5,165 nucleotides of DNA, taken from positions 1 to 5,165 of the forward strand of contig DVFW01000049.1 of the NCBI GenBank assembly GCA_018713055.1, written 5' to 3'. The position numbers and the translations under genes are program-made. The notes under the pieces are model-generated. The model worked only from the letters and a program-made list of their open reading frames with translations, did no database searches and was not told the origin of the DNA. Origin of the DNA: Scatavimonas merdigallinarum. Lineage in GTDB: Bacteria; Bacillota; Clostridia; Oscillospirales; Acutalibacteraceae. Of this stretch, positions 1-5,165 are shown in pieces (position 1 is the first letter of the stretch; each line of letters begins with the position of its first letter).

Positions 1-1
1 C

Positions 2-70
2 AAAATCGGTTTAGCCTATGAAAAGTTTACCGGCGAAGATTTCGGATTTTCAAGCAGCAAAATCATTTAA
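2..70 (+). CDS. 3' end of an unidentified protein (partial)
   Basis: This is the only one of the three forward frames open from the window edge. It gives 22 codons ending in ...GFSSSKII and a TAA stop that abuts the stem of an intrinsic terminator. The other two forward frames meet stops within the first 21 bases. The visible tail is too short to assign to a family, and no motif can be recognised. Its position suggests the last gene of an upstream operon in the same element, but that is inference. Confidence 0.55.
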   Translation, partial: KIGLAYEKFTGEDFGFSSSKII

Positions 71-108
71 TAACATCTACCCTTGAAAATCGGTAGGTGT
101 TATTTTTT
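70..108 (+). terminator. Rho-independent terminator after the upstream gene
   Basis: A 12-bp stem pairs 70-81 with 92-103, with a single G-T wobble (76 with 97), around a 10-base loop (82-91). It runs straight into a T tract (103-108). The stem begins on the last base of the preceding stop codon. This separates the upstream transcription unit from the gene at 138. No convincing promoter is visible between the T tract and that gene's ribosome binding site, so the source of its transcript is unclear; it may come from read-through. Confidence 0.85.
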
Positions 109-137
109 CGCCCAAAACAGATTGGAGGATTTTTATT

Positions 138-443
138 ATGAGAGCTTATTCGTCATTAAGACAACTCGAAGAAAAAGGTATTTATGTTGATGAATACCTG
201 ACCAATGAGCGAGACGGCGTATTTAAGGCACGCCTTGACTGCAAGCGTTGGGGCAAGAAGAGAAACATCCTTGCTTACTTCACATTTGAAGATGGAAGTA
301 AGGTTATGGCTTCCGCTTGGCAGAACACCGGCTATCTCGGTATTCCCGAGATTGAAGAAGGAGCAATGCTGACGCTCACTTTTGAGAAAGCAAAGAACGG
401 TATTTCCTATTTGAGAAAGATTGAGAGAAACGAGGGACGATAA
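138..443 (+). CDS. Hypothetical protein, 101 aa, possibly a small beta-barrel
   Basis: I do not recognise this family by name. The ATG at 138 has a GGAGG ribosome binding site at 124-128 with 9 bases of spacing, so start and gene are well supported. The first third (about residues 1-25) looks helical and charged. Residues 27-97 alternate hydrophobic and polar positions, as in consecutive beta strands (VFKARLDC, NILAYFTFEDGSKVMASAW, MLTLTFEKAKNGISYLRKIE). That pattern would suit a small OB-like barrel that binds nucleic acid, but this is inference from pattern alone. There is no signal peptide or membrane segment. It lies between a terminator and the candidate oriT/mobC region, and its position beside mobilization genes suggests an accessory role in transfer or replication. 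An unrelated function is equally possible. Confidence 0.8.
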   Translation: MRAYSSLRQLEEKGIYVDEYLTNERDGVFKARLDCKRWGKKRNILAYFTFEDGSKVMASAWQNTGYLGIPEIEEGAMLTLTFEKAKNGISYLRKIERNEGR

Positions 444-572
444 TGCATGTCTCATACTGTAACAAGCAGGGAACTTGTACGGCAAATTCCAACTCGAAAT
501 CGGCTGTTTAGCCGATTTACCCTTTAGGGGCTGCCGCCCCTAACACCCCGCATACAGAAAGAAGGAATGTAT
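444..572 (+). other. Candidate origin of transfer (oriT) region with two tandem hairpins
   Basis: This 129-bp non-coding gap directly precedes mobC and the relaxase, the usual place for oriT in mobilizable elements. It has two adjacent perfect stem-loops. The first pairs 497-505 with 510-518 (9 bp, 4-base loop). The second pairs 524-531 with 536-543 (8 bp, 4-base loop, very G/C rich) and is followed by a C-rich stretch up to about 549. Neither has a T tract, so they are poor terminator candidates, and no clear sigma-A promoter is visible. MobC-type proteins and MOBP relaxases typically recognise such inverted repeats next to the nick site. I cannot place the nick itself. Alternatives are an RNA leader structure or a repressor operator for the mob operon. 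Confidence 0.5.
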
Positions 573-915
573 ATGAACAGAAATCCAAAAGAAAAACTTG
601 CCCGAATTGATATTCGGGTAAAGCCAAAAGATAAAGAAAAAATAAAGCGAATTGCAGATAAATGCAATTTACCGTTAAGCGAATATGTTGTGCAGAGGGC
701 ATTGGGCTACGCACCGAGAACGGTGCAGCCTGAGGCCTTTTTTTCATTTCTACACCAAATTATGCGAGCTGTGTAATACGACAGAAATCACACCTGAAAC
801 AGAAAACAAGCTGTTGATGCTGATTGATGAAATTCATTCGGAGTTTTTACTGCCACGGAAGGAGGATATGCGTGAATGGCGACAACAGGATTCTGGCCAG
901 TCAAAAACAGGTTAA
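573..915 (+). pseudogene. mobC: MobC-like relaxosome accessory protein, frameshifted
   Basis: The first 57 codons encode a basic N terminus and a ribbon-helix-helix-like segment (RIDIRVKPKDKEKIKRIA then LPLSEYVVQRALGY), as in the MobC relaxosome proteins that bind oriT and help the relaxase open the strands. The frame then runs to a premature stop at 774-776. Removing one T from the run of seven at 738-744 joins it to the +1 frame, which continues FHFYTKLCELCN... to the TAA at 913-915. The restored protein is about 113 residues, normal for the family. ATG 573 is preferred because AAGGA at 562-566 sits 6 bases ahead; the in-frame ATG at 567 is too close to it. The repaired gene overlaps the relaxase by 40 bp. 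The cause may be a real inactivating indel, a homopolymer sequencing error, or productive slippage on the T run. Without correction, a truncated protein retaining the DNA-binding part would be made. Confidence 0.8.
702..744 (+). other. Hairpin plus T7 run at the mobC frameshift site
   Basis: Inside mobC, 705-708 pairs with 727-730 and 711-716 pairs with 721-726, giving a GC-rich 10-bp stem with a 2-base bulge (709-710) and a 4-base loop. Weaker G-T and A-T pairs can extend it to 702/733. Seven T follow at 738-744, 4 to 7 bases beyond the stem. The arrangement resembles an intrinsic terminator with a slightly long gap. Nascent-RNA stem-loops before U runs are also known to promote RNA polymerase slippage. 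Which of these applies, if any, cannot be told from sequence. Confidence 0.4.
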
Positions 916-2264
916 AAGAAGTAATCGACTATGCCCGTAATCCTGATAAGACCACCGACAAGAAATATCTCGATAAGGATTTGTATAATGCTCTCCGCTA
1001 TGTTGAGGATGATAAGAAAACAGATCAGACGATGTATGTGTCGAGTATCAACTGTCCGAAACAAAGAGCATACGAATATATGATGGCTACTAAGCGTCGT
1101 TACGGCAAGCTCGGCGGGAATGTTGCCTATCACGGTTATCAGAGTTTTGTAAGCGGCGAGGTTACACCTGAAGAAGCACATCAAATCGGACTGGAAACTG
1201 CAAGGCGTATGTGGGGCAAAAATTACGAGATAGTCGTCACCACCCATCTGAACACAGATAATCTTCATAATCATATTGTGGTTAATTCTGTATCTTTTCG
1301 CACCGGTCTGAAATTCGAGAACCATATTTCCGACCATTACAAGCTGAGAGAGATTTCCGATGAGATATGCCGTGAGCGTGGAAAGTCCGTTCTTGCACCG
1401 AGCAAATTTACCGGCAGCAGAAAGAAAGATTACTGGGTTCACAAAAACGGCGGCTTAACGCACCGAGATATTCTAAAGCGGGATATCGAAAGCATTTTAC
1501 CCTATTGCGGGAATATGGACGATATTGAACGCCGACTGGTATCACTTGGTTATCAGTTTCCACGCAGCAGGGATTACGAGCATATTTCTATCATTGCTTC
1601 CGGCTGGAAACGGGCGATCCGCTTGGATTCGCTCGGATACACCAACGAGGTGCTCCGCAAGCGGATTTATGAAAACCGCAGCAGTGAGCGTTTTTATGTT
1701 CTGCGCAACAGCAATCCGCCGTTCAGACCGAAGGCTTATCCGCTGCTGATTTTAGAGAAAAAATTGAATTACGAGATAACGCACTCGAAGGACACTGCCG
1801 TTGTTTTGGTGGATGTCCTTTTTTATATCCTTTTGCAGTTATTAAACCTCACTCGTGATGAGCAAGAATTACAGCGCAGGAATCAGCCGCTTTCGCCCTC
1901 TATCCGTCAATCCCTAACGATAGAGAAAAAGCTGTTGTCGGAATACGCTTTTCTGAAAAGTAATGACTTGCACTCGACAGAGGATATTTTAAATTTTATG
2001 GATAGCCGCACCGCCGAAATCGCTTCATTGGAAACGGAGCGGCAAAAAATCCGCAACAGCAACTGCCGCCCGAAATCCGATGAAAAACGGCAAGCGAAGA
2101 ACACCGCCGCAAGGGAGGTTTCCAAAAAGCTGAAGCCCCTGCGAAAAGATTTGAAACTGGCAGAATCCGCACTTGAGCGTTATCCGCAGGTGTGGGAGCT
2201 GCTGAAAACCGAGCGTGACGCAGAAATAAAGTCACGCAACAGAAAATTAGAAAGAGGTCGATAA
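876..2264 (+). CDS. Relaxase / mobilization nuclease (MOBP-type, MobA/VirD2-like)
   Basis: This would be the transesterase that nicks oriT, stays covalently bound to the 5' end and pilots the strand into the recipient. The N-terminal 190 residues carry the expected relaxase motifs. Y19 in VIDYARNPDKT is the likely nucleophile. H86 lies in YHGYQSF. H124, H131 and H133 in the stretch THLNTDNLHNHIVVNS form the metal-binding histidine triad, with N137 after it. Residues 305-326 form a strongly hydrophobic helix (VVLVDVLFYILLQLL). From about 340 to the end the protein is highly charged and helical, probably coiled coil. At 462 residues it looks complete. The ATG at 876 has GGAGG at 861-865 with 10 bases of spacing, inside the end of mobC, suggesting translational coupling. 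The stop lies one base before the parB start. The symbol is left blank because naming in these elements is inconsistent. Confidence 0.93.
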   Translation: MATTGFWPVKNRLKEVIDYARNPDKTTDKKYLDKDLYNALRYVEDDKKTDQTMYVSSINCPKQRAYEYMMATKRRYGKLGGNVAYHGYQSFVSGEVTPEEAHQIGLETARRMWGKNYEIVVTTHLNTDNLHNHIVVNSVSFRTGLKFENHISDHYKLREISDEICRERGKSVLAPSKFTGSRKKDYWVHKNGGLTHRDILKRDIESILPYCGNMDDIERRLVSLGYQFPRSRDYEHISIIASGWKRAIRLDSLGYTNEVLRKRIYENRSSERFYVLRNSNPPFRPKAYPLLILEKKLNYEITHSKDTAVVLVDVLFYILLQLLNLTRDEQELQRRNQPLSPSIRQSLTIEKKLLSEYAFLKSNDLHSTEDILNFMDSRTAEIASLETERQKIRNSNCRPKSDEKRQAKNTAAREVSKKLKPLRKDLKLAESALERYPQVWELLKTERDAEIKSRNRKLERGR

Positions 2265-2265
2265 T

Positions 2266-3138
2266 ATGACAAACAAAAACACAACAAAAAATATATCAAT
2301 AGAAAAACTATTTCCATTTGAGGGACATCCCTTTAAGGTTCAGGACAACGAAGCAATGAACGCTTTGATCGAAAGTATTCAAGAGCAAGGTATTTTGTCT
2401 CCGTTAATTGTCCGACCAAAAGAAAACACCGAAGATGAATATGAAATTGTATCGGGGCACAGACGTTTTCGTGCAGCAGTTAAGGCAGGGATGAGAGAAG
2501 TCCCTGCCTTAATTGTTCCCCTTGACCGTGATGAAGCAGCTATTGCGGTGGTGGACAGCAATCTTCACCGAGAGCATATTTTACCATCGGAAAAAGCATT
2601 TGCTTACAAGCTAAAAGCCGAAGCGTTATCCCGACAAGGGAAACGAACAGATTTAACTTTGGGACAACTTGTCCCGAAGTCCGATGATAACAGAACCACC
2701 GCAAAAATCGGCGAGGATATGGGAGAAAGCTATAAGACAGTTCAGCGGTATATTCGCCTGACTTATCTTATTCCTGAATTCCTTGAACAAATGGACGAGG
2801 GCAGAATTGCCTTTTCCGTTGGCGTGGAGCTTTCGTACCTGAACGAACAGGCGCAGTACGATGTGCTGGAACAGTGCGAAATAAACGACTGTACCCCGTC
2901 CTACTCACAGGCATTTCGGCTTCACAAAGCCGACCGTGACGGGTTGCTTACCAAAGCCATGATTCAAAGCGTTATGAGCGAAGAAAAAGCGAATCAGAAA
3001 GAGCGTGTTAAAATCCCCGCCGAACGTATCCGCAAGTATTTTCCCAAAAACTATACCACTGCTCAGATTGAAGAAACCATTGTAAAGCTCTGTGAAGCGT
3101 ACCACCGTAAGCGAACGCGGGATCGTGATTCCCGATGA
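2266..3138 (+). CDS. ParB/RepB/Spo0J-family DNA-binding partition protein
   Basis: This 290-residue protein has the ParB layout. An N-terminal segment (residues 12-50, LFPFEGHPFKV ... IQEQGILSPLIVRP) leads into the conserved nucleotide-binding motif GHRRFRAA at 64-71, a variant of the family's GERRxRA. NLHREHILPSEKAFAY at 99-114 matches the family's ENxQRExLsPiEeA motif. A helix-turn-helix spans about 145-165 (TAKIGEDMGESYKTVQRYIRL). The C terminus is basic and helical and may dimerise. Family members bind parS-like sites and spread as CTP-dependent clamps; some element-borne ones act as regulators. No parA partner is seen in the window. The ATG at 2266 has AAGAGG at 2252-2257 with 8 bases of spacing and begins one base after the relaxase stop, so the two are co-transcribed. 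The stop overlaps an ATG at 3135. Two inverted repeats lie within the gene and are listed separately. Confidence 0.93.
   Translation: MTNKNTTKNISIEKLFPFEGHPFKVQDNEAMNALIESIQEQGILSPLIVRPKENTEDEYEIVSGHRRFRAAVKAGMREVPALIVPLDRDEAAIAVVDSNLHREHILPSEKAFAYKLKAEALSRQGKRTDLTLGQLVPKSDDNRTTAKIGEDMGESYKTVQRYIRLTYLIPEFLEQMDEGRIAFSVGVELSYLNEQAQYDVLEQCEINDCTPSYSQAFRLHKADRDGLLTKAMIQSVMSEEKANQKERVKIPAERIRKYFPKNYTTAQIEETIVKLCEAYHRKRTRDRDSR
2480..2512 (+). repeat. Perfect 12-bp inverted repeat inside parB
   Basis: TTAAGGCAGGGA at 2480-2491 is exactly matched by its reverse complement at 2501-2512, with a 9-base spacer. Wobble and A-T/C-G pairs can extend the stem outward to about 2476/2516. No T tract follows, so it is not a standard terminator. 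It covers the codons just after the GHRRFR motif. A perfect 12-bp repeat this close together is unlikely by chance in a window of this size. It could be an RNA hairpin or a protein binding site. Confidence 0.7.
2661..2675 (+). repeat. 15-bp near-perfect palindrome inside parB
   Basis: GGGACAA and TTGTCCC flank a single central C, giving a 7-bp dyad typical in size of an operator or parS-like half-site pair. It lies within the linker codons before the helix-turn-helix. A dyad of this size is expected about once in every few windows by chance, so its meaning is uncertain. Confidence 0.35.
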
Positions 3139-3149
3139 GGTGTACGCTT
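3095..3149 (+). promoter_or_regulatory. Nested hairpin over the end of parB and the leader of the small ORF
   Basis: AAGCGTAC at 3095-3102 pairs with GTACGCTT at 3142-3149. After a one-base bulge, 3104-3106 pairs with 3139-3141. Inside the loop, CGGGA at 3118-3122 pairs with TCCCG at 3130-3134. The outer stem would bury most of the TGAGG ribosome binding site (3136-3140) and reaches the base before the ATG at 3150. Ribosomes finishing parB would open it, so it could couple translation of the small protein to parB. This is inferred from pairing only. Confidence 0.4.
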
Positions 3150-3317
3150 ATGGAAAGTATTGTGAAAGGGAAGCAGGAGGAAATGCAGCTTTCGGAGGAG
3201 CTTTTGACTTCGTTCGCAAGGTTTCTTGTGCCGGAAATCTGTAAGTTTTATCAAAGCGAGGAAGGCAGAGCGTATTACGAGGAGTGGCTGAAAAAGCACC
3301 CTGAGTACGCCGCCTGA
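3150..3317 (+). CDS. Small acidic hypothetical protein, 55 aa
   Basis: I do not recognise a named family. The chosen ATG at 3150 has TGAGG at 3136-3140 with 9 bases of spacing. An in-frame ATG at 3135 would add five residues and overlap the parB stop as ATGA, but lacks a good ribosome binding site. The protein is mostly helical, with 11 acidic and 7 basic residues. It has a hydrophobic stretch (LLTSFARFLVPEICKFY) followed by a charged tail ending in EEWLKKHPEYAA. There is no signal peptide, clear DNA-binding motif or cysteine cluster. It sits between parB and the recombinase, in an operon with parB. A role as accessory factor or directionality factor for the recombinase is conceivable, but its acidity is unlike typical basic excisionases. 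Confidence 0.65.
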   Translation: MESIVKGKQEEMQLSEELLTSFARFLVPEICKFYQSEEGRAYYEEWLKKHPEYAA

Positions 3318-3326
3318 AGCAAGTCA

Positions 3327-3356
3327 GAAAGCAATCGGCGAAAGCCGGCTGCTTTC
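3327..3356 (+). other. GNRA-capped hairpin between the small ORF and the recombinase
   Basis: 3327-3339 pairs with 3344-3356 around a GAAA tetraloop. The stem is 13 positions long with one mismatch (A-C) and one wobble. It begins 10 bases after the small-ORF stop. There is no proper T tract (only CTTTCC), so termination would be weak. It may stabilise the 3' end of the mob-par transcript or partly insulate the recombinase gene. Confidence 0.5.
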
Positions 3357-3363
3357 CATACAT

Positions 3364-3392
3364 ATGACTTTCACAATACAAGAAGGTATAAT
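3364..3392 (+). promoter_or_regulatory. Probable sigma-A promoter of the serine recombinase
   Basis: A perfect -10 box TATAAT at 3387-3392 is preceded, 17 bases upstream, by ATGACT at 3364-3369, which matches four of six positions of TTGACA. It lies 30 bases ahead of the recombinase start and its GGAGG site (3408-3412). It would let the recombinase be expressed independently of the mob-par operon. Confidence 0.6.
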
Positions 3393-3422
3393 TTAGAAAG
3401 AGTAAATGGAGGTAAACAGAAA

Positions 3423-4925
3423 ATGAATGTAGTCATATATGCGAGATTTTCAAGCCACAGCCAGACCGAGCAGTCTATTGAGGGACAGTTAAAGGTCTGC
3501 TATGAATACGCCAAAAGCAACGGATACACGGTCGTCGGTGAATATATCGACCGGGCGCAGAGCGGTACAACGGATAACCGGATGGAGTTCCAGCGCATGA
3601 TCTCCGACAGCGACAAGCACACCTTTGAAGGCGTGCTTGTCTATCAGCTTGACCGCTTCGCCCGAAACCGTTACGACAGCGCAATCAACAAATCAAAGCT
3701 GAAGAAAAACGGCGTGCGTGTTATCTCGGCAAAAGAGAATATTGCGGACGATCCGTCCGGTATTTTGGTTGAGGGCGTTTTGGAGAGCATGGCGGAGTAC
3801 TATTCCGCAGAGCTTTCCCAGAAAATCCACCGTGGTATGGCGATTAACGCAGAGAAATGCCTTTCAAACGGAAGCAATCCCGGTCTCGGCTTCAAAGTGG
3901 ATTCCGAACGCCGATTCTATGTAGATAACGACGAGGCGGCAATCGTCCGGGAAATATATGAGCGCTATGCGGCCGGTGAAACAAAGGCGGAGATTATTCG
4001 GGACTTGCATCGGAGAAAGGTAAAAACCTCGCTGGGAAAAGAGTTCAGCAGCAACAGCCTCAGCCGCCTTTTGAGCAACAAACGGTATATTGGAATTTAT
4101 CTATACAAAGGTCAGGAGACACCGGGCGGAATGCCGCGAATTTTGGATGATGATTTATTTTATCGGGTGCAGGCACTTATGAATAAGAACAAATCCGCAC
4201 CCGCTCGCACACACGGAGAGGGAGAATATCTTTTGACAACAAAACTTTTTTGCGGTTACTGCAAGGAAATGATGGTGGGATACGGCGGCACGGGAAAATC
4301 AGGGCGGCAATATCATTATTACAACTGCAAAAACGCAAGAAAAAAGAAATGTCAAAAGAAAATCGTCAGTAAGCAATATATCGAAGACCGTGTTGTTACC
4401 GAATGTCTGAAGTTGCTTACAGATGAAAACATTGCTTTTATAGCGAAAATGGTTGCAGAGGAATGCAACAAAAGCCCGGAAAATGTATCCGTCAGGGCAT
4501 TAAAGAAAGCAATAAAAGAAGCGGATACGGCTATTGAAAACCTTTGGCGGGGCATTGAGCAGGGACAATCGGTCGAAATGCTGACGGAACGAATCAACAA
4601 AAGAAAAGCTGAAAAAGCAGAACTCGAAGAACAACTTGCTATTGAGCAAAACAAAAAGATCTGCCTGACCGAGCCGCAGATCCATGCTTTTTTGGATTAC
4701 GTCTGTGAAATGCCCGCAGACGATGCGAACAAGCGCCGAGCCATTATCAATATCTTTGTTCATTCGATTTATCTGTATGATGATTATTTTACCCTGATTA
4801 TCAATGCCAGCCAAAAGCCTTTAAGCGTTGACAACATCCCGCTGGACGATATAGAAGTTGCTTTCAGCGGGGATACATATTCCTCTGCCAAGTGTTCATC
4901 TATGAAAACACCCGCTCCACCATAA
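3423..4925 (+). CDS. Large serine recombinase (site-specific integrase/excisionase)
   Basis: This enzyme would cut and rejoin the element's att sites through a 5' phosphoserine link. The resolvase-type catalytic domain spans about residues 1-140. R8 and S10 in YARFSSHSQ are the conserved arginine and likely nucleophile, and LDRFARNR at 76-83 supplies D77, R78 and R81. The Recombinase domain follows (about 155-255, including GFKVD and LLSNKRYIGIYLYKG). A zinc ribbon has C277, C280, C302 and C310. A long charged coiled coil (about 355-412) precedes the C-terminal domain. At 500 residues it is full length and looks active, resembling TnpX/TndX-type recombinases of clostridial elements. ATG 3423 has GGAGG with 10 bases of spacing and its own promoter. 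The last 14 residues (SSAKCSSMKTPAPP) look unstructured. In elements of this kind the recombinase gene often lies at the very end, so its 3' end may be close to the att junction. Confidence 0.96.
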   Translation: MNVVIYARFSSHSQTEQSIEGQLKVCYEYAKSNGYTVVGEYIDRAQSGTTDNRMEFQRMISDSDKHTFEGVLVYQLDRFARNRYDSAINKSKLKKNGVRVISAKENIADDPSGILVEGVLESMAEYYSAELSQKIHRGMAINAEKCLSNGSNPGLGFKVDSERRFYVDNDEAAIVREIYERYAAGETKAEIIRDLHRRKVKTSLGKEFSSNSLSRLLSNKRYIGIYLYKGQETPGGMPRILDDDLFYRVQALMNKNKSAPARTHGEGEYLLTTKLFCGYCKEMMVGYGGTGKSGRQYHYYNCKNARKKKCQKKIVSKQYIEDRVVTECLKLLTDENIAFIAKMVAEECNKSPENVSVRALKKAIKEADTAIENLWRGIEQGQSVEMLTERINKRKAEKAELEEQLAIEQNKKICLTEPQIHAFLDYVCEMPADDANKRRAIINIFVHSIYLYDDYFTLIINASQKPLSVDNIPLDDIEVAFSGDTYSSAKCSSMKTPAPP

Positions 4926-4926
4926 A

Positions 4927-4978
4927 AGTTAGGTGGAAATGGATGCACTTTTATCTGTTTCTACCTAACTCTTTTTTT
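4927..4978 (+). terminator. Rho-independent terminator of the recombinase gene
   Basis: 4927-4939 pairs with 4958-4970 over 13 bp with one G-T wobble. The loop is 18 bases and the stem is followed by CTTTTTTT (4971-4978). It starts two bases after the recombinase stop. The reverse strand has only a short T run beyond the stem, so any bidirectional action would be weak. Confidence 0.88.
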
Positions 4979-5046
4979 GTTTTACTGGGTCTGTTTCTAA
5001 ATTGCCTGTGGTTTATTTTTGTAAATTTTTTGTGAACAATTATCTA

Positions 5047-5070
5047 AAGTTGCATTGTTCTATGCAACTT
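5047..5070. repeat. 9-bp perfect inverted repeat downstream of the recombinase
   Basis: AAGTTGCAT at 5047-5055 and ATGCAACTT at 5062-5070 are perfect reverse complements around a 6-base spacer. No T tract follows directly. It could be a binding site for the recombinase or a regulator, part of an att site, or a weak terminator for leftward or rightward transcripts. Confidence 0.5.
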
Positions 5071-5133
5071 CTGCTCCTTTTCCCCCTATTTGTGAAAGGA
5101 TTTTTCCTTATCATCAAGTAGGAGATGGTTCAG

Positions 5134-5165
5134 GTGTATAGCAAGAAAGCATGTGGTTATGTTTT
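5134..5165 (+). CDS. Possible 5' end of another gene (partial, weak)
   Basis: A GTG at 5134 has AGGAG at 5120-5124 with 9 bases of spacing and opens a frame to the window edge (YSKKACGYVF). An in-frame ATG at 5125 lies too close to the same site. Ten codons are too few to identify a family, and the frame could close just outside the window. Confidence 0.2.
   Translation, partial: MYSKKACGYV

Larger units (their letters stand above)
4979..5165. other. AT-rich non-coding tail, possible element edge / att region
   Basis: No substantial ORF is present on either strand. The stretch is visibly richer in A/T than the genes before it and contains pyrimidine-rich runs. Since large serine recombinase genes often sit at the end of their element, the element boundary may fall here or in the last codons of the recombinase. 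I cannot see a diagnostic att core, because such cores can be only 2 bp long. No duplicated flank is visible in the window. Confidence 0.35.

Noticed and set aside
497..543. Tandem hairpins as terminators for the 101-aa gene
   Set aside because: Neither stem is followed by a T tract, and the location before mobC fits oriT better.
685..915. Stand-alone 76-aa + strand ORF
   Set aside because: Its first part is an out-of-frame reading of mobC, and only the portion after the T7 run matches the expected MobC C terminus. It is the second half of one broken gene.
912..1442. 176-codon open frame on the minus strand
   Set aside because: It is wholly antisense to the relaxase N-terminal domain, which carries the catalytic motifs, and its translation has no recognisable domain.
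3327..3356. Hairpin as a full intrinsic terminator
   Set aside because: The stem is good but is followed only by CCATAC, without a U run.
4352..4814. Two overlapping minus-strand ORFs of about 100 aa
   Set aside because: Both are antisense to the recombinase coiled coil and C-terminal region and have low-complexity translations.
5096..5109. AAGGA-TTTT-TCCTT short hairpin
   Set aside because: Five base pairs in AT-rich DNA is within chance expectation.
1..5165. CRISPR array, tRNA, rRNA, insertion sequence, toxin-antitoxin or defence genes
   Set aside because: No spaced direct repeats, RNA-gene landmarks, DDE transposase or defence-family motifs were seen in any frame.

Overview
The window looks like the end of a mobile genetic element of a Gram-positive gut bacterium, most likely a Clostridia relative. 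It is either a mobilizable element (IME) or one edge of a larger conjugative element. The assignment rests on strong GGAGG-type ribosome binding sites, intrinsic terminators with T tracts, moderate G+C, and protein families (MobC, MOBP-type relaxase, orphan ParB-like protein, large serine recombinase) typical of Firmicutes elements. Every credible gene is on the + strand.

Layout: the last 22 codons of an unknown gene (to 70) end at a strong intrinsic terminator (70-108). A 101-residue protein I do not recognise follows (138-443). Next is a 129-bp non-coding gap with two tandem perfect hairpins (497-518 and 524-543), the best oriT candidate. It lies directly before mobC (573-915), which is split by a +1 frameshift in a run of seven T. 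The relaxase (876-2264) overlaps the end of mobC by 40 bp. A ParB/Spo0J-like gene (2266-3138) and a 55-residue acidic small protein (3150-3317) follow in a tight operon-like run. After a hairpin (3327-3356) and a good sigma-A-type promoter (3364-3392) comes an intact 500-residue large serine recombinase (3423-4925), closed by a second strong terminator (4927-4978). The last 187 bp are AT-rich, with one 9-bp hairpin and possibly the first codons of another gene at the edge.

How the parts fit: MobC and the relaxase would form the relaxosome at oriT and nick one strand for transfer. The serine recombinase would excise and integrate the element. The ParB-like protein, which has no ParA partner here, may help maintenance or regulation. 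No type IV secretion genes are visible, so transfer machinery must lie outside the window or come from a helper element.

I see no clearly new biological system. The points most worth a second look are the mobC frameshift with a hairpin just upstream of the T run, the candidate oriT, a perfect 12-bp inverted repeat inside parB, and a nested hairpin that could gate translation of the small protein.
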